From: an uncultured Nitrospiraceae bacterium
GTDB taxonomy: Bacteria; Nitrospirota; Thermodesulfovibrionia; Thermodesulfovibrionales; Dissulfurispiraceae
Direction: 5' to 3'
DNA length: 64,000 bases
NCBI GenBank assembly: GCA_903822005.1
Contig: CAIJNL010000008.1
Location: 1 to 64,000 of the forward strand
A model generated the notes under the pieces. It was not told the origin of the DNA. It searched no databases and saw only the letters and a program-made list of their open reading frames with translations. Of the stretch, positions 38,291-46,956 are shown piece by piece. The number at the start of each line of letters is the position of its first letter. The stretch's first letter is position 1. A program made the position numbers and the translations under genes.

Positions 38291-39649
38291 ATGAAAAGAA
38301 GGGCTGTTGAGAGTTCAATTTTGTTTGTAAGCGTGGTCAAGTGGGTTTTTCTCGCTGCTTGCATAGGGATAATTGTGGGGCTTTCGACAACATTGTTCCT
38401 TAAGGCGCTCAACTTCAGTATATCTCTTGCTGCTCTATATCCCTATTATTATCTCCTGTTGCCCCTGGCGCTTTTTGCAAGCGCAGCAATCGTAAAATAT
38501 CTGGCCCCAGAGGCGGAAGGGCATGGCACAGAGAAGATAATCGGGGCTGTACACAAGAATGACGGCAAGATAAATCCCATGGTTGTCCCTATTAAACTTG
38601 CCGCCACGGTCATCACAATTGGAATGGGAGGTTCGGCAGGCAAGGAAGGGCCTGCCGCACAGATTGGCGCAGCCTTGGCTTCAATTTTCTCAGATCTGCT
38701 CCGGTTTGACGGGAACGACCGCAAGAAACTGGTTATCTGTGGTATAAGCGCCGGATTCTCGACAGTTTTTGGTACTCCTATTGCGGGGGCGCTATTCGGA
38801 ATTGAGGTGCTGTTCGTGGGAAGTATGATGTACGAGGTGCTCCTGCCCTCCTTTGTGGCCGGTATTGTTGGATTTCAGGTTTCGTCCTCTCTCGGACTCA
38901 CTTATTTTTATTCGCCGCTTAAATTTATACCAGCCTTCAGCAGTCTCTTTTTCCTGAAGGTCTGCGCGGCAGGCATATTCTTCGGTCTAGTTTCGCTCGT
39001 CATGATCGAGGTGCTTCACCTGTTTGACAGGATGGGCAGCAGGATCAATATCTGGAGTCCCTTGAAAGGCCTTCTTGGCGGCTCCGCACTGGTAATACTT
39101 ACATTCATGTTTTCGACCCGGTATCTCGGGCTCGGAATAGAGACCATTGAAGGGGCCCTCAAGGGAGACACTGTTCCGTCCGGGGCCTTTCTGATCAAAA
39201 TATTATATACTGCAATAACTCTTAACTTCGGCGGCACAGGGGGCAGCATTACCCCTCTGTTTTTTGTCGGTGCCACAGCCGGCAGTACGTTTGGTTCCCT
39301 CTTTGGACTGGATTTGGGCACCTTTGCGGCCATAGGCATGGTAAGCGTGCTGGCAGGCACATCAAACACGCCTATCTCTGCCAGTATAATGTCTATCGAG
39401 CTGTTCGGGCCCGAGGTGGCCCCTTACGCTGCTGTCGCATGTATCATCAGTTTCCTTATGACAGGGCATCGCAGCATTAATCCGACACAGGTTTTGGTAA
39501 TTTCAAAATCGTCCCAACTTGCAGTGCCGCACGGAAAGGAAGTCGGAGGTTCATGCCGCGTTGAGTACCGCCCGAGACCTAAGAGCGTTATCGGCAGGAT
39601 CTCGGGGGCAATGAAAAAAAGGGCTGGAAAGGGAAAGAGGGGCCAGTAA
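38291..39649 (+). CDS. ClC-family chloride channel or transporter
   Basis: A 452-residue protein with about ten or more TM segments. MGGSAGKEGPAAQIG is the ClC GKEGP motif, GGTGGSITPLFFVGATAGS the GxFxP region (here SITP), and GISAGFSTVFGTPIAGALFGIEV the third motif. The first selectivity motif is altered (the usual GSGIP is not seen). There are no CBS domains. It may be a Cl- or other anion (fluoride, nitrate) carrier. It runs convergent with the FTR gene only 5 bp away. Confidence 0.88.
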   Translation: MKRRAVESSILFVSVVKWVFLAACIGIIVGLSTTLFLKALNFSISLAALYPYYYLLLPLALFASAAIVKYLAPEAEGHGTEKIIGAVHKNDGKINPMVVPIKLAATVITIGMGGSAGKEGPAAQIGAALASIFSDLLRFDGNDRKKLVICGISAGFSTVFGTPIAGALFGIEVLFVGSMMYEVLLPSFVAGIVGFQVSSSLGLTYFYSPLKFIPAFSSLFFLKVCAAGIFFGLVSLVMIEVLHLFDRMGSRINIWSPLKGLLGGSALVILTFMFSTRYLGLGIETIEGALKGDTVPSGAFLIKILYTAITLNFGGTGGSITPLFFVGATAGSTFGSLFGLDLGTFAAIGMVSVLAGTSNTPISASIMSIELFGPEVAPYAAVACIISFLMTGHRSINPTQVLVISKSSQLAVPHGKEVGGSCRVEYRPRPKSVIGRISGAMKKRAGKGKRGQ

Positions 39650-39654
39650 ATTGT

Positions 39655-39987
39655 CTATAGCTGCCGTTTTTCAATGGGCCTGCGTTCCGGCACCTGTCTG
39701 TGTTCAACCCGCCCTTCATTCCAGGCTTCAGACACATAGAGCGCACAGTAGCAGCTCCCGAATTCCTCGATGTCGGGGTTGCAATATAAACAGGGGCAGA
39801 TAATATCCTTGTCAGCTTCTTTTATGCCGCTCGCCAGACGGCAGGGGCAGGACCTGTAACCGTAACGGGATTCATTAGTGAGCAGGCCCCTGAGGATGTC
39901 CATTACAAAAGGCTTGTCCTTGTTAAGGCGCCTTCCCTGAGATTCAGCGTATCCGGCCAGCAGATCGTAGAGCTTTTCGGGCGTCAT
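39655..39987 (-). CDS. Ferredoxin:thioredoxin reductase catalytic-subunit-like protein
   Basis: A 110-residue protein with the FTR-beta cysteine pattern: CPC (about 47-49), CPC (64-66) and CYC (about 78-80; the usual third motif is CHC), with YRSCPCRL and DIICPCLYCNPDIEEFGSCYC. These ligate the [4Fe-4S] cluster and form the active disulfide. It passes electrons from ferredoxin to a disulfide carrier; the partner is probably the glutaredoxin-like protein whose gene overlaps it by 4 bp. Confidence 0.87.
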   Translation of the reverse strand: MTPEKLYDLLAGYAESQGRRLNKDKPFVMDILRGLLTNESRYGYRSCPCRLASGIKEADKDIICPCLYCNPDIEEFGSCYCALYVSEAWNEGRVEHRQVPERRPIEKRQL

Positions 39988-40247
39988 GGCAGGTTTAAGG
40001 CCTTGCGAACGTTGTCTTCGTTAAAGCCGGCGAGAACTGTCTCATCGATGCATATAGTCGGAAATGTGGCATCGGGGTTCAGTCTGCGGACTTCTTCCAT
40101 TACGAGCTTACGTTCCTCTCCGGTAAGCAGGTCAACGTCCTTGCACTCTGTTTCGATGCCGTTATCCTTAAAGAACTGTTTTGCCCGCATGCAATGTGAG
40201 CAGGTGCTGAGGGTGTACAGCTTTATTTTTTGTTTAGATGTGTTCAT
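39984..40247 (-). CDS. Glutaredoxin/NrdH-like redox protein
   Basis: An 87-residue thioredoxin-fold protein with active site Cys-Ser-His-Cys (LSTCSHCMRAKQFF) and the cis-Pro segment ATFPTICID. Its stop overlaps the start of the FTR gene (ATGA), so the pair probably works as a ferredoxin-driven dithiol system. Confidence 0.87.
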   Translation of the reverse strand: MNTSKQKIKLYTLSTCSHCMRAKQFFKDNGIETECKDVDLLTGEERKLVMEEVRRLNPDATFPTICIDETVLAGFNEDNVRKALNLP

Positions 40248-40470
40248 ATACGTCTCCCTTCAGATGCTTTTTACAAAGTATAGCACGGCAGACTTCTGCA
40301 TGCAAGGCAGAAAAATCGCCACTTATCTAAAGTAAAATCATTCACCCAAAATCAATAAGCTATGTAATAATTACACAGTTTATGTAATTCCCTCTTAATT
40401 TTGCAGGATAGGGGTCTGCACGCCCATCAATAAAATCCAATTAAATCAATTAATTAAATAAAAAGCTGTT

Positions 40471-40487
40471 TTGGCATTCATCTTGCA
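40471..40487 (+). promoter_or_regulatory. Sigma54-type promoter
   Basis: TTGGCA (40471-40476) and TTGCA (40483-40487) give GG-N10-GC, the exact -24/-12 spacing. An AT-rich stretch (40430-40465) upstream suits IHF-type bending. Expected start about 40498, 11 nt before the three-way-junction element. Confidence 0.55.
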
Positions 40488-40508
40488 ATACTTCAATGAT
40501 GTTTTCCC

Positions 40509-40575
40509 AGGTTTCAGGGGACTGGCTTCCCGGCCAATAAGCTGCCCCCTCCTAAAACAGCTTCCCCTGAAACCT
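40509..40575 (+). ncRNA. Candidate three-way-junction RNA
   Basis: A perfect 12-bp outer stem (40509-40520 with 40564-40575) encloses two hairpins: tggc/gcca (40523-40526 with 40533-40536, 6-nt loop) and aagctg/cagctt (40539-40544 with 40558-40563), whose 13-nt loop contains ccccctcct, complementary to a Shine-Dalgarno. Junction linkers are 2, 2 and 0 nt. A C-rich run follows (40576-40584), with no T-run. It could be a small RNA from the sigma54 promoter or a leader for the hydrolase gene. I match it to no known class. The rest of the gap 40248-40470 shows only AT-rich DNA. Confidence 0.5.
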
Positions 40576-40633
40576 CTCCCCCCCTAATTTGTAGCAATTC
40601 CAATATCGCGCCTGTTATAGTAATTTGTATCTT

Positions 40634-41401
40634 ATGAATTTCGAGGCGATATCACTCCAATCAGGCAGCAACGGAAACTGCATCTATGTCGAAACAGAAA
40701 GCGCCCGTCTGATTTTTGATGCCGGCCTGAGCTGCGCAGAGACTGAGCGCCGTCTGTCCGCCAAGGGCAGGGACATCAGAAAAGTTGACGCCGTAATAAT
40801 TTCGCATGACCATGCTGATCATATCCGGTATGCAGGAGCCATGCATCGTAAATACGGGATACCGCTATATATAACGAAAGATACCCTCGATGTCGCACTA
40901 ATGCGCCACAGGCTTGGTTGTCTGACTGATGTACGGCATTTCAGGGCCGGTGAGGCGATTCAGTTGGGGGAGGTCATTGTACGGACTATCCCGACGCCGC
41001 ATGACAGTGCGGATGGCGCTGTTTTTATTGTAGAGAGCGGCGGCAGGAGCCTTGGCATCATGACTGATCTGGGCCATGTCTTTAAGGAACTCGGGGACGA
41101 GATATCCTGCCTTGACGCAATCTTTCTCGAGAGCAATTATGATCCCGAAATGCTTATGAACGGTCCTTATCCGGCTTTCCTTAAGCGCAGGGTGGAGGGG
41201 CCGGGCGGACATATCTCTAACCGCGAGTCCGCCGAACTCCTGCTGTCCGGCGGACGGCTGCGATGGGCCTGTCTGGCACATCTGTCACAGCATAATAACT
41301 ATCCAGCTCTCGCGCTCAAGACACACCGGAAAATTGTCCCGCAGACGCTGACTCTGCATATAGCGGGGCGCAATGACTCAACTCAAGTCTTTAAAGTCTA
41401 G
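40634..41401 (+). CDS. YycJ/WalJ-like metallo-beta-lactamase-fold hydrolase
   Basis: 255 residues from ATG 40634. SLQSGSNGNCIYVE at the start and SHDHADHI (HxHxDH) are YycJ-like; TPHDS and the closing SQHNN also fit the family. The in-frame TTG at 40625 is only three codons earlier. No Shine-Dalgarno is seen; a TATAGT box (40616-40621) 12 bp upstream suggests a nearly leaderless mRNA. It is thought to act as a nuclease or phosphodiesterase; substrate unknown. Confidence 0.85.
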   Translation: MNFEAISLQSGSNGNCIYVETESARLIFDAGLSCAETERRLSAKGRDIRKVDAVIISHDHADHIRYAGAMHRKYGIPLYITKDTLDVALMRHRLGCLTDVRHFRAGEAIQLGEVIVRTIPTPHDSADGAVFIVESGGRSLGIMTDLGHVFKELGDEISCLDAIFLESNYDPEMLMNGPYPAFLKRRVEGPGGHISNRESAELLLSGGRLRWACLAHLSQHNNYPALALKTHRKIVPQTLTLHIAGRNDSTQVFKV

Positions 41402-41515
41402 ACTCCAGACCAGCCTGAATAAGTTACAAGTTTCCGAAAAATTCGTGAAGGCCAAATGATCAGGTAATAATCGGTGACCCTATATTAAATTTTGCGTTGA
41501 CACGCACATCTTCTT

Positions 41516-41521
41516 TATAAT
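41516..41521 (+). promoter_or_regulatory. -10 box giving a leaderless xseA mRNA
   Basis: Perfect TATAAT, 6 bp before the GTG start of xseA. TTGACA at 41497-41502 is only 13 bp away, too short a spacer. No Shine-Dalgarno precedes the gene, so the mRNA may begin at the start codon. Confidence 0.45.
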
Positions 41522-41527
41522 GATCTC

Positions 41528-42808
41528 GTGGAACAACTCTCCTTACATAAACCCGCGCTGTCGCTTTCTGAACTCAACTCGCTTATTCATGCCGCAATCG
41601 CGAACGCGCTGCCGGACCTTTACTGGGTAATCGCAGAGATAGCAGAATGCAAATGCAACCAGAAGGGCCACTGTTATCTCGATCTTGTAGAGAAAGAAGA
41701 GCACAAGACTGTCGCCCAGATCAGGGCGACTATCTGGTCCTATGAATACCGGACCCTCAGCAGGAAATTCGAGGCAGCTGCAAAAACAGAACTTAAACAG
41801 GGAATAAAGGTATTGTTGCTGGCAGCGGTAAACTTTCACGAAATTTATGGCCTGAGTCTCAATATAAAGGACATTGATCCGGCATATACTGCAGGAGAGA
41901 TGGCGATCAGGAAAAGGGAGATTATCGAACGCCTGCGCAGGGAGGGTATCATTGATCTGAACAAGGACCTGAATCTCCCTCTCGTTCCTCAAAGGGTGGC
42001 GGTAATATCCTCACCCACGGCAGCAGGATATGGTGATTTCACCGGCCAGCTCGAAAAAAATCAGCATGGTTACAGGTTCTATCACACAATCTTTCCTGCC
42101 CTTATGCAGGGAGAGGGTGCCGAAAAATCAGTGTTGGCTGCATTAGACAGCATATCTGCACAAAAAGAGAGATTTGATGTCGCTGTGATTATAAGGGGCG
42201 GGGGCTCGGTGGCTGACCTGAGCTGCTTTGACAACTATGCGATTGCGGCGCGGATAGCGCGCTTGGCCTTGCCTGTCATTACGGGTATCGGACATGACAA
42301 GGATGACACGGTAGTGGACATGGTCGCACATACAAAATTGAAAACCCCCACCGCTGTTGCCGAGTTTCTGATATCCGGAGTCAGGAGTTTCGATGAAAGG
42401 CTCTCCGGCATAGAAAGCGGCATCGGTCTTTATGCAGAGAGGCTTTTAAGCGGGGCATCCAGTTCACTTAATGCGCTCATTCACAGGCTTTTGCTTTCGG
42501 CTTCACATATAATTACGGCCCCACAAAGCCGGCTTGATGCGCTCGGAAAGAGTCTGACAGGCTGTCTGAAGCAATACTTTCAGCTTGGTGAAAAAAGACT
42601 CTCAGCAGCAGAACAGGCAGTGCGGCTGCTCGATCCTGAAAATGTGCTAAAGAGGGGCTATAGTATAACGCGTTATAACGGTAAATCAGTGAAAGACGCG
42701 TCTATATTATCGAATGGTGATATAATCATGACTGAGCTGCACAGTGGCTTTATCAGCAGTACGGTTGACAGGCAGGGGGAGGACAATGGCACGAAGCAAA
42801 GAACTTAG
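41528..42808 (+). CDS. xseA: Exodeoxyribonuclease VII large subunit
   Basis: A 426-residue XseA. The OB-fold N-domain (about 8-105, NALPDLYWVIAEIAECKCNQKGHCYLDL) precedes the catalytic domain with VAVISSPTAAGYGDF, IRGGGSVADLSCFDNYAIAARIA, VITGIGHDKDDTVVDMVAHTKLKTPTAVAEF, then coiled coil and the terminal RGYSITR segment. It makes single-stranded DNA breaks with XseB. Start GTG. Overlaps xseB by 23 bp. Confidence 0.95.
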   Translation: MEQLSLHKPALSLSELNSLIHAAIANALPDLYWVIAEIAECKCNQKGHCYLDLVEKEEHKTVAQIRATIWSYEYRTLSRKFEAAAKTELKQGIKVLLLAAVNFHEIYGLSLNIKDIDPAYTAGEMAIRKREIIERLRREGIIDLNKDLNLPLVPQRVAVISSPTAAGYGDFTGQLEKNQHGYRFYHTIFPALMQGEGAEKSVLAALDSISAQKERFDVAVIIRGGGSVADLSCFDNYAIAARIARLALPVITGIGHDKDDTVVDMVAHTKLKTPTAVAEFLISGVRSFDERLSGIESGIGLYAERLLSGASSSLNALIHRLLLSASHIITAPQSRLDALGKSLTGCLKQYFQLGEKRLSAAEQAVRLLDPENVLKRGYSITRYNGKSVKDASILSNGDIIMTELHSGFISSTVDRQGEDNGTKQRT

Positions 42809-42986
42809 TTACGGCGCTGCGCTCGCCGAGCTTGAAGAGATCATCGGGAGTATAGAATCAGATGCGGTAGACGTCGATACCCTGGCAGAAAAAGTCAAGA
42901 GGGCGGCACTCCTTATCAGCTTTTGCAAAGAGAGGCTGAAGGGCGCTGAAGAAGAGGTAAAAAAAATCGTTTCAGAGATTGAATAG
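42786..42986 (+). CDS. xseB: Exodeoxyribonuclease VII small subunit
   Basis: 66 residues from ATG 42786, preceded by gggggagga. The two-helix coiled-coil fold is seen: LSYGAALAELEEIIGSIES and CKERLKGAEEEVKKIVSEIE. Length is usual. Translationally coupled to xseA. Confidence 0.92.
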   Translation: MARSKELSYGAALAELEEIIGSIESDAVDVDTLAEKVKRAALLISFCKERLKGAEEEVKKIVSEIE

Positions 42987-43048
42987 CCAAGTCCGCCGTC
43001 TTGCTTGAAAGGTGACAATCGAGGGTTAAAATTGATGCCAAAAAAACC

Positions 43049-43077
43049 TTGACAAGCCTTGACGGATTCGTTATTCT
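43049..43077 (+). promoter_or_regulatory. Promoter of the nuo operon (copied from the CDC48-like promoter)
   Basis: TTGACA (43049-43054), 17 bp, TATTCT (43072-43077). The -35 context aaaaaacc-ttgacaag matches that at 24644. About 95 bp separate the -35 from the first ATG in both places. Confidence 0.6.
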
Positions 43078-43094
43078 AATGCTTGGTCGTCAGG

Positions 43095-43105
43095 TTGTCA
43101 GACCA
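43095..43105 (+). promoter_or_regulatory. FadR/GntR-type operator, copy 2
   Basis: ttgtcagacca, identical to 24684-24694, within the longer shared string gtcaggttgtcagaccaa. It lies 18 bp after the -10 and 50 bp before ATG 43145. Repression or activation of nuo by the GntR protein at 26871 is likely. Confidence 0.6.
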
Positions 43106-43144
43106 AACTTATTTGGGGTTTATTACTGTTTACCGGAGGCTTTT

Positions 43145-43234
43145 ATGTCTGCCGAGATAGAATTAAACGTAGCAGAAGCAATCGTTGACACAGGTAATAG
43201 GCTGACTGCGAGATCAGCCACAATGAGGTTATAA
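43145..43234 (+). pseudogene. 29-codon remnant of a CDC48-like gene start, now a nuo leader ORF
   Basis: MSAEIELNVAEAIVD aligns with MSAEIELKVAETTID at the start of the CDC48-like gene, with matching codons; after about 15 residues the similarity ends and a TAA follows. The ATG has a ggagg site (43134-43138). The stop lies 5 bp before the nuoA GTG, and the nuoA Shine-Dalgarno tgagg (about 43225-43229) lies inside this ORF, so its translation could couple to nuoA. Confidence 0.6.
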
Positions 43235-43238
43235 ATAA

Positions 43239-43637
43239 GTGACACCAGGCAATTACCTTCCTACCGAATATCTCCCCGTTTTAATCATGATGATAGTAGC
43301 GGCCATTTTTGGCGCAGGCATTATTCTCGTTGGCGGTCTGGTCAGGCTGCGCAGACCCTATAAGGACAAGTTAATTCCGTATGAGTCCGGCATAACTCCG
43401 GTAGGAGAGCCCGGCATCCGTTTCAGGATCAGTTTTTACATTGTTGCCATGCTATTTGTAATCTTCGATGTGGAAGCAGTATTCCTTTATCCCTGGGCAA
43501 TCGTTTATAACAAGATCGGACTTTATGCCCTGATAGAGATGCTGCTGTTTATCGTCATATTGCTGGTCGGTTATATATACGCCTGGAAGAAAGGCGCATT
43601 CGTCTGGGACTCAAGAGGAGGCAGTGACGCTTTATGA
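43239..43637 (+). CDS. nuoA: NADH-quinone oxidoreductase subunit A
   Basis: A 132-residue membrane subunit with three TM helices. [40 protein letters not shown] is (in pieces) the NuoA signature. GTG start 43239, distant tgagg. It overlaps nuoB by 4 bp. First of eleven complex I genes. Confidence 0.93.
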   Translation: MTPGNYLPTEYLPVLIMMIVAAIFGAGIILVGGLVRLRRPYKDKLIPYESGITPVGEPGIRFRISFYIVAMLFVIFDVEAVFLYPWAIVYNKIGLYALIEMLLFIVILLVGYIYAWKKGAFVWDSRGGSDAL

Positions 43638-44149
43638 CAGATAAAGTGGAAATGGTGGAGATCGCTGAAGGAGTCAGGACCGTTCCCAACTCCAACATCT
43701 TCATCACCTCAATTGACAAGCTGGTTAACTGGGGCCGCCAGTCGTCCATGTGGCCGATGTCTTTCGGACTGGCCTGCTGCGCCATAGAGATGATGGCGAC
43801 CGGAGCAGCGCATAATGATCTGGACAGGTTCGGCATAATCTTCAGGGGTTCGCCGAGGCAGTCCGATCTGATGATTATTGCGGGGACCCTTTCAAAGAAA
43901 ATGGCGCCGGTTGCGCGGAGAGTATATGACCAGATGCCTGAACCGAGGTATGTGGTCGCAATGGGAAGCTGCGCTTGCACAGGCGGTATTTTCAATACCT
44001 ACAGTGTAGTGCAGGGGGTGGAAAAAATAATGCCGGTCGATGTTTATATCCCGGGGTGTCCGCCAAGGCCAGAGGCATTGATGGAAGGCCTGATGATGCT
44101 GCAGGAAAAGATCAAGAAAGAGCACGCCAAATGGGGCGGCTGGAGATAG
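43634..44149 (+). CDS. nuoB: NADH-quinone oxidoreductase subunit B
   Basis: A 171-residue subunit carrying cluster N2. Ligands seen: tandem Cys in [10 protein letters not shown], Cys in GSCACTGG and Cys in GCPPRPEAL. It passes electrons to quinone at the B/D interface. Starts within the nuoA stop. Confidence 0.95.
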   Translation: MTDKVEMVEIAEGVRTVPNSNIFITSIDKLVNWGRQSSMWPMSFGLACCAIEMMATGAAHNDLDRFGIIFRGSPRQSDLMIIAGTLSKKMAPVARRVYDQMPEPRYVVAMGSCACTGGIFNTYSVVQGVEKIMPVDVYIPGCPPRPEALMEGLMMLQEKIKKEHAKWGGWR

Positions 44150-44151
44150 GC

Positions 44152-44688
44152 ATGGGACCGAAAGAAGCTGCTGAAGCGTTAGCAAAAGCCTTTCCGTCAG
44201 AGATAAAAGAGACTGCGGAATTTCAGGGACAGGTGAGCGTAACGGTATCCAAAGACAGGATCAGGGACATGATGCGTTTTCTGCATGACGATCCGGCACT
44301 TGAATTTCATTTCCTTTCCGATATATGCGGGGTAGATTATCTCGACAAAAAGGAGCCGAGATTCGAGGTTGTTTATAATCTCTTTTCTCTTCCGAACAAA
44401 ACTTCCCTCAGGATCAAGGCCCAGGTGGCTGCAGAAGATCTTAAGATCGACAGCGTTGTCAGCGTTTGGGCAGGCGCCAATTGGCGCGAGAGGGAATGCT
44501 TTGACATGTTCGGCATCAGGTTCAGCGGTCATCCTGATCTCAGGAGGCTTCTGATGCCTGAGGACTGGGACGGTTATCCCCTCTGCAAGGATTACCCGCT
44601 TCAGAGCGATCTTGGCGACAAAGAGTGGCAGGGATACAAGGATGTTATCGATACTGCCGAGAGTAACAAAAAGTACGGGGTGCGGTAA
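44152..44688 (+). CDS. nuoC: NADH-quinone oxidoreductase subunit C
   Basis: 178 residues from ATG 44152, 2 bp after the nuoB stop with ggag just upstream; a longer in-frame opening inside nuoB is unlikely. Signature WREREVFDMFGI (here NWRERECFDMFGIRFSGHPDLRRLLMPEDW, in pieces) and GYPLCKDYPL. It is separate from nuoD, not fused. Confidence 0.93.
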   Translation: MGPKEAAEALAKAFPSEIKETAEFQGQVSVTVSKDRIRDMMRFLHDDPALEFHFLSDICGVDYLDKKEPRFEVVYNLFSLPNKTSLRIKAQVAAEDLKIDSVVSVWAGANWRERECFDMFGIRFSGHPDLRRLLMPEDWDGYPLCKDYPLQSDLGDKEWQGYKDVIDTAESNKKYGVR

Positions 44689-45882
44689 ATGCAATCAGAG
44701 AAAGAGATCACGACAAAGTATCTGACTCTGAACATGGGTCCGCAGCATCCGGCTACGCATGGCGTATTGCGGCTGGTTCTTGATCTCGACGGCGAGACGG
44801 TGGTGAAATGTACGCCGCACATAGGCTACCTGCACAGGGGCATGGAGAAGTGGTCGGAGAGCAGGACTTACCCGACAGCCATGCCGCTTATGAACCGGCT
44901 TGATTATGTGGCAGCTGTTGCGAACGAAATAGGTTACTGCGTTGCGGTCGAAAGGCTGCTTGGAGTAGAGGTCCCTGAAAGGGCCAAATACATCAGGACT
45001 ATGACTGCGGAGATGGTGAGGATATGCAGTCATATCATCTGGCTTGCAGCGCATGCGATAGATATCGGCGCAATGACGGTCTTCCTTTATTCGATGAGAG
45101 ACAGGGAAACGCTACTTGATCTTTTCGAGATGTTATGCGGGGCGAGGCTTCTGCATATCTATCCGCGCATAGGCGGAGTGCGTTGTGATGTCAGCCAGGA
45201 GTTTCTCGATGGCGTCTATAAATTTACAGACAAGTTCCCCAAGCTGATTGAAGAGTACGAGACCCTTATTGACCAGAACAGGATATGGTTCCAGAGGACA
45301 AAAGGGATTGGTGTTATCGGGGCGGAAGAGGCCATAAATCTCGGGTTAACCGGTCCCACCTTGAGAGGCTCCGGAGTAGCCTATGATATCAGGAAGGTCT
45401 CACCGTACGACGCGTACGACAAGGTTGAATTTGATGTGCCGGTAGGAAAAAACTGCGATGTGTACGACCGGTACAGATGCAGGATGGATGAGTTCAGGCA
45501 GTCTAACAGGATCATAAGGCAGTGCGTAGAAAAGCTGCCTGATGGCCTTGTGCTGAACCCGGATGCCCCCGGATTGGACATGCTGCCGGGTCCCATAAAG
45601 AAGGCAGCTCCTGTTCCTGCCCCTGAAGCAGATGCCGTGCCTGTGATGTCGCCTGCCGGTCCTGCTTTTACCGAAATATACAGCGCAACAGAAGTCCCCA
45701 AGGGCGAACTCGGTTATTACATTGTAAGCGACGGCACAGGAAAGCCTTACAGGATGCGGATAAGGACCCCTTCCTTTATGCATATATCCGCGCTGCCCAG
45801 ATTCTGCGAAGGGAATCTTGTAGCGGACGTCATCGCCCTTATTGGGACAATAGATATCGTTCTCGGCGAATGCGACAGGTGA
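44689..45882 (+). CDS. nuoD: NADH-quinone oxidoreductase subunit D
   Basis: A 397-residue quinone-pocket subunit related to [NiFe]-hydrogenase large subunits. [32 protein letters not shown], the Tyr-bearing [10 protein letters not shown] and the end [13 protein letters not shown] are intact; the NiFe cysteines are absent, as in true NuoD. An Ala/Pro-rich insertion lies at 304-325 before the final beta region. Starts right at the nuoC stop. Confidence 0.94.
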   Translation: MQSEKEITTKYLTLNMGPQHPATHGVLRLVLDLDGETVVKCTPHIGYLHRGMEKWSESRTYPTAMPLMNRLDYVAAVANEIGYCVAVERLLGVEVPERAKYIRTMTAEMVRICSHIIWLAAHAIDIGAMTVFLYSMRDRETLLDLFEMLCGARLLHIYPRIGGVRCDVSQEFLDGVYKFTDKFPKLIEEYETLIDQNRIWFQRTKGIGVIGAEEAINLGLTGPTLRGSGVAYDIRKVSPYDAYDKVEFDVPVGKNCDVYDRYRCRMDEFRQSNRIIRQCVEKLPDGLVLNPDAPGLDMLPGPIKKAAPVPAPEADAVPVMSPAGPAFTEIYSATEVPKGELGYYIVSDGTGKPYRMRIRTPSFMHISALPRFCEGNLVADVIALIGTIDIVLGECDR

Positions 45883-45890
45883 GGTGAGCA

Positions 45891-46949
45891 TTGGATAATT
45901 ACGCAATATACGACGGATTGTACGCCATACTCGGCATTCCCCGGGACTGCAGTCTGCTGCTTCAGTTTATAGCCATTATGATTAATATTGTGCTGGTGAT
46001 AGCGGTCGTCATGCTGCACGTTGCCTACGCTACCTATTTTGAACGAAAGGTCATCGGCCATATGCAGGTCAGACTCGGCCCCATGAGGGTAGGCTGGCAC
46101 GGTCTTCTCCAGCCAATAGCGGACGGCCTGAAGCTTTTCTTCAAAGAGGACATTGTTCCGGCAACGGATTTCAAGGCAGTCTTCAAACTTGCACCGATTT
46201 TTGTGGTCTTTGCTGCCTTGAGCTCCCTGGCAGTTATCCCGTTTTTCAGCACATTCTATATTGCCAATATTAATATAGGCATTCTTTATATCCTTGCCAT
46301 ATCAGCAGTCAGCACCTACGGAATAATAATGGCCGGCTGGGCCTCGAATTCGAAATATGCCTTTCTCGGCAGCCTGCGCTCAGCGGCGCAGCTGATCAGT
46401 TATGAAGTAGCCATGGGATTGAGTCTCGTGGGCATAATGATCATGGCCGGCTCCCTTAATCTTAAAGAGATCGTCAGCGCGCAGCAGCAGCAGTGGTACG
46501 GCATGTATCTTTTCCCGCAGTTCCTCGGATTTTTCGTCTTTACCGTTGCGGCATTTGCCGAGACCAACAGGGTGCCCTTTGACCTGCCCGAGGCCGAGAC
46601 CGAGCTTGTCGCGGGTTATTTCGCGGAATACAGCGGAATGCGTTTCTCGCTCTTTTTCCTCGGGGAATATATCGCGATGATAGTCATGTCGAGCATGTCG
46701 GTATTATGCTTCTGGGGCGGCTGGACATTGCCTCCGGTAATAACCAACGCAATCCCCCAGCTTAATATGGTCCCGGGAATCGTGTGGTTCGTCCTGAAGG
46801 TGTATGGCCATATATTCGTATTTTACTGGGTCAGGGCAACGCTTCCGAGGTACAGGTACGATTACCTGATGAGACTGGGCTGGAAGGTATTGATCCCTCT
46901 GGCTCTGGCAAATATTGTAATTACATCTATTGTGAAATATCTGGCATAG
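45891..46949 (+). CDS. nuoH: NADH-quinone oxidoreductase subunit H
   Basis: A 352-residue membrane subunit, eight or nine TM helices, joining the quinone site to the pumps. ERKVIGHMQVRLGPMRVGWHGLLQPIADGLKL, AETNRVPFDLPEAETELVAGY and RYRYDYLMRLGWK are the family motifs (in pieces). TTG start 45891 with gaggtg upstream. Confidence 0.94.
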   Translation: MDNYAIYDGLYAILGIPRDCSLLLQFIAIMINIVLVIAVVMLHVAYATYFERKVIGHMQVRLGPMRVGWHGLLQPIADGLKLFFKEDIVPATDFKAVFKLAPIFVVFAALSSLAVIPFFSTFYIANINIGILYILAISAVSTYGIIMAGWASNSKYAFLGSLRSAAQLISYEVAMGLSLVGIMIMAGSLNLKEIVSAQQQQWYGMYLFPQFLGFFVFTVAAFAETNRVPFDLPEAETELVAGYFAEYSGMRFSLFFLGEYIAMIVMSSMSVLCFWGGWTLPPVITNAIPQLNMVPGIVWFVLKVYGHIFVFYWVRATLPRYRYDYLMRLGWKVLIPLALANIVITSIVKYLA

Positions 46950-46956
46950 CAGGGGC

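Noticed and set aside
44689-45882. NuoD as a second hydrogenase large subunit
   Set aside because: It lacks both CxxC nickel motifs; it is a standard quinone-pocket subunit.
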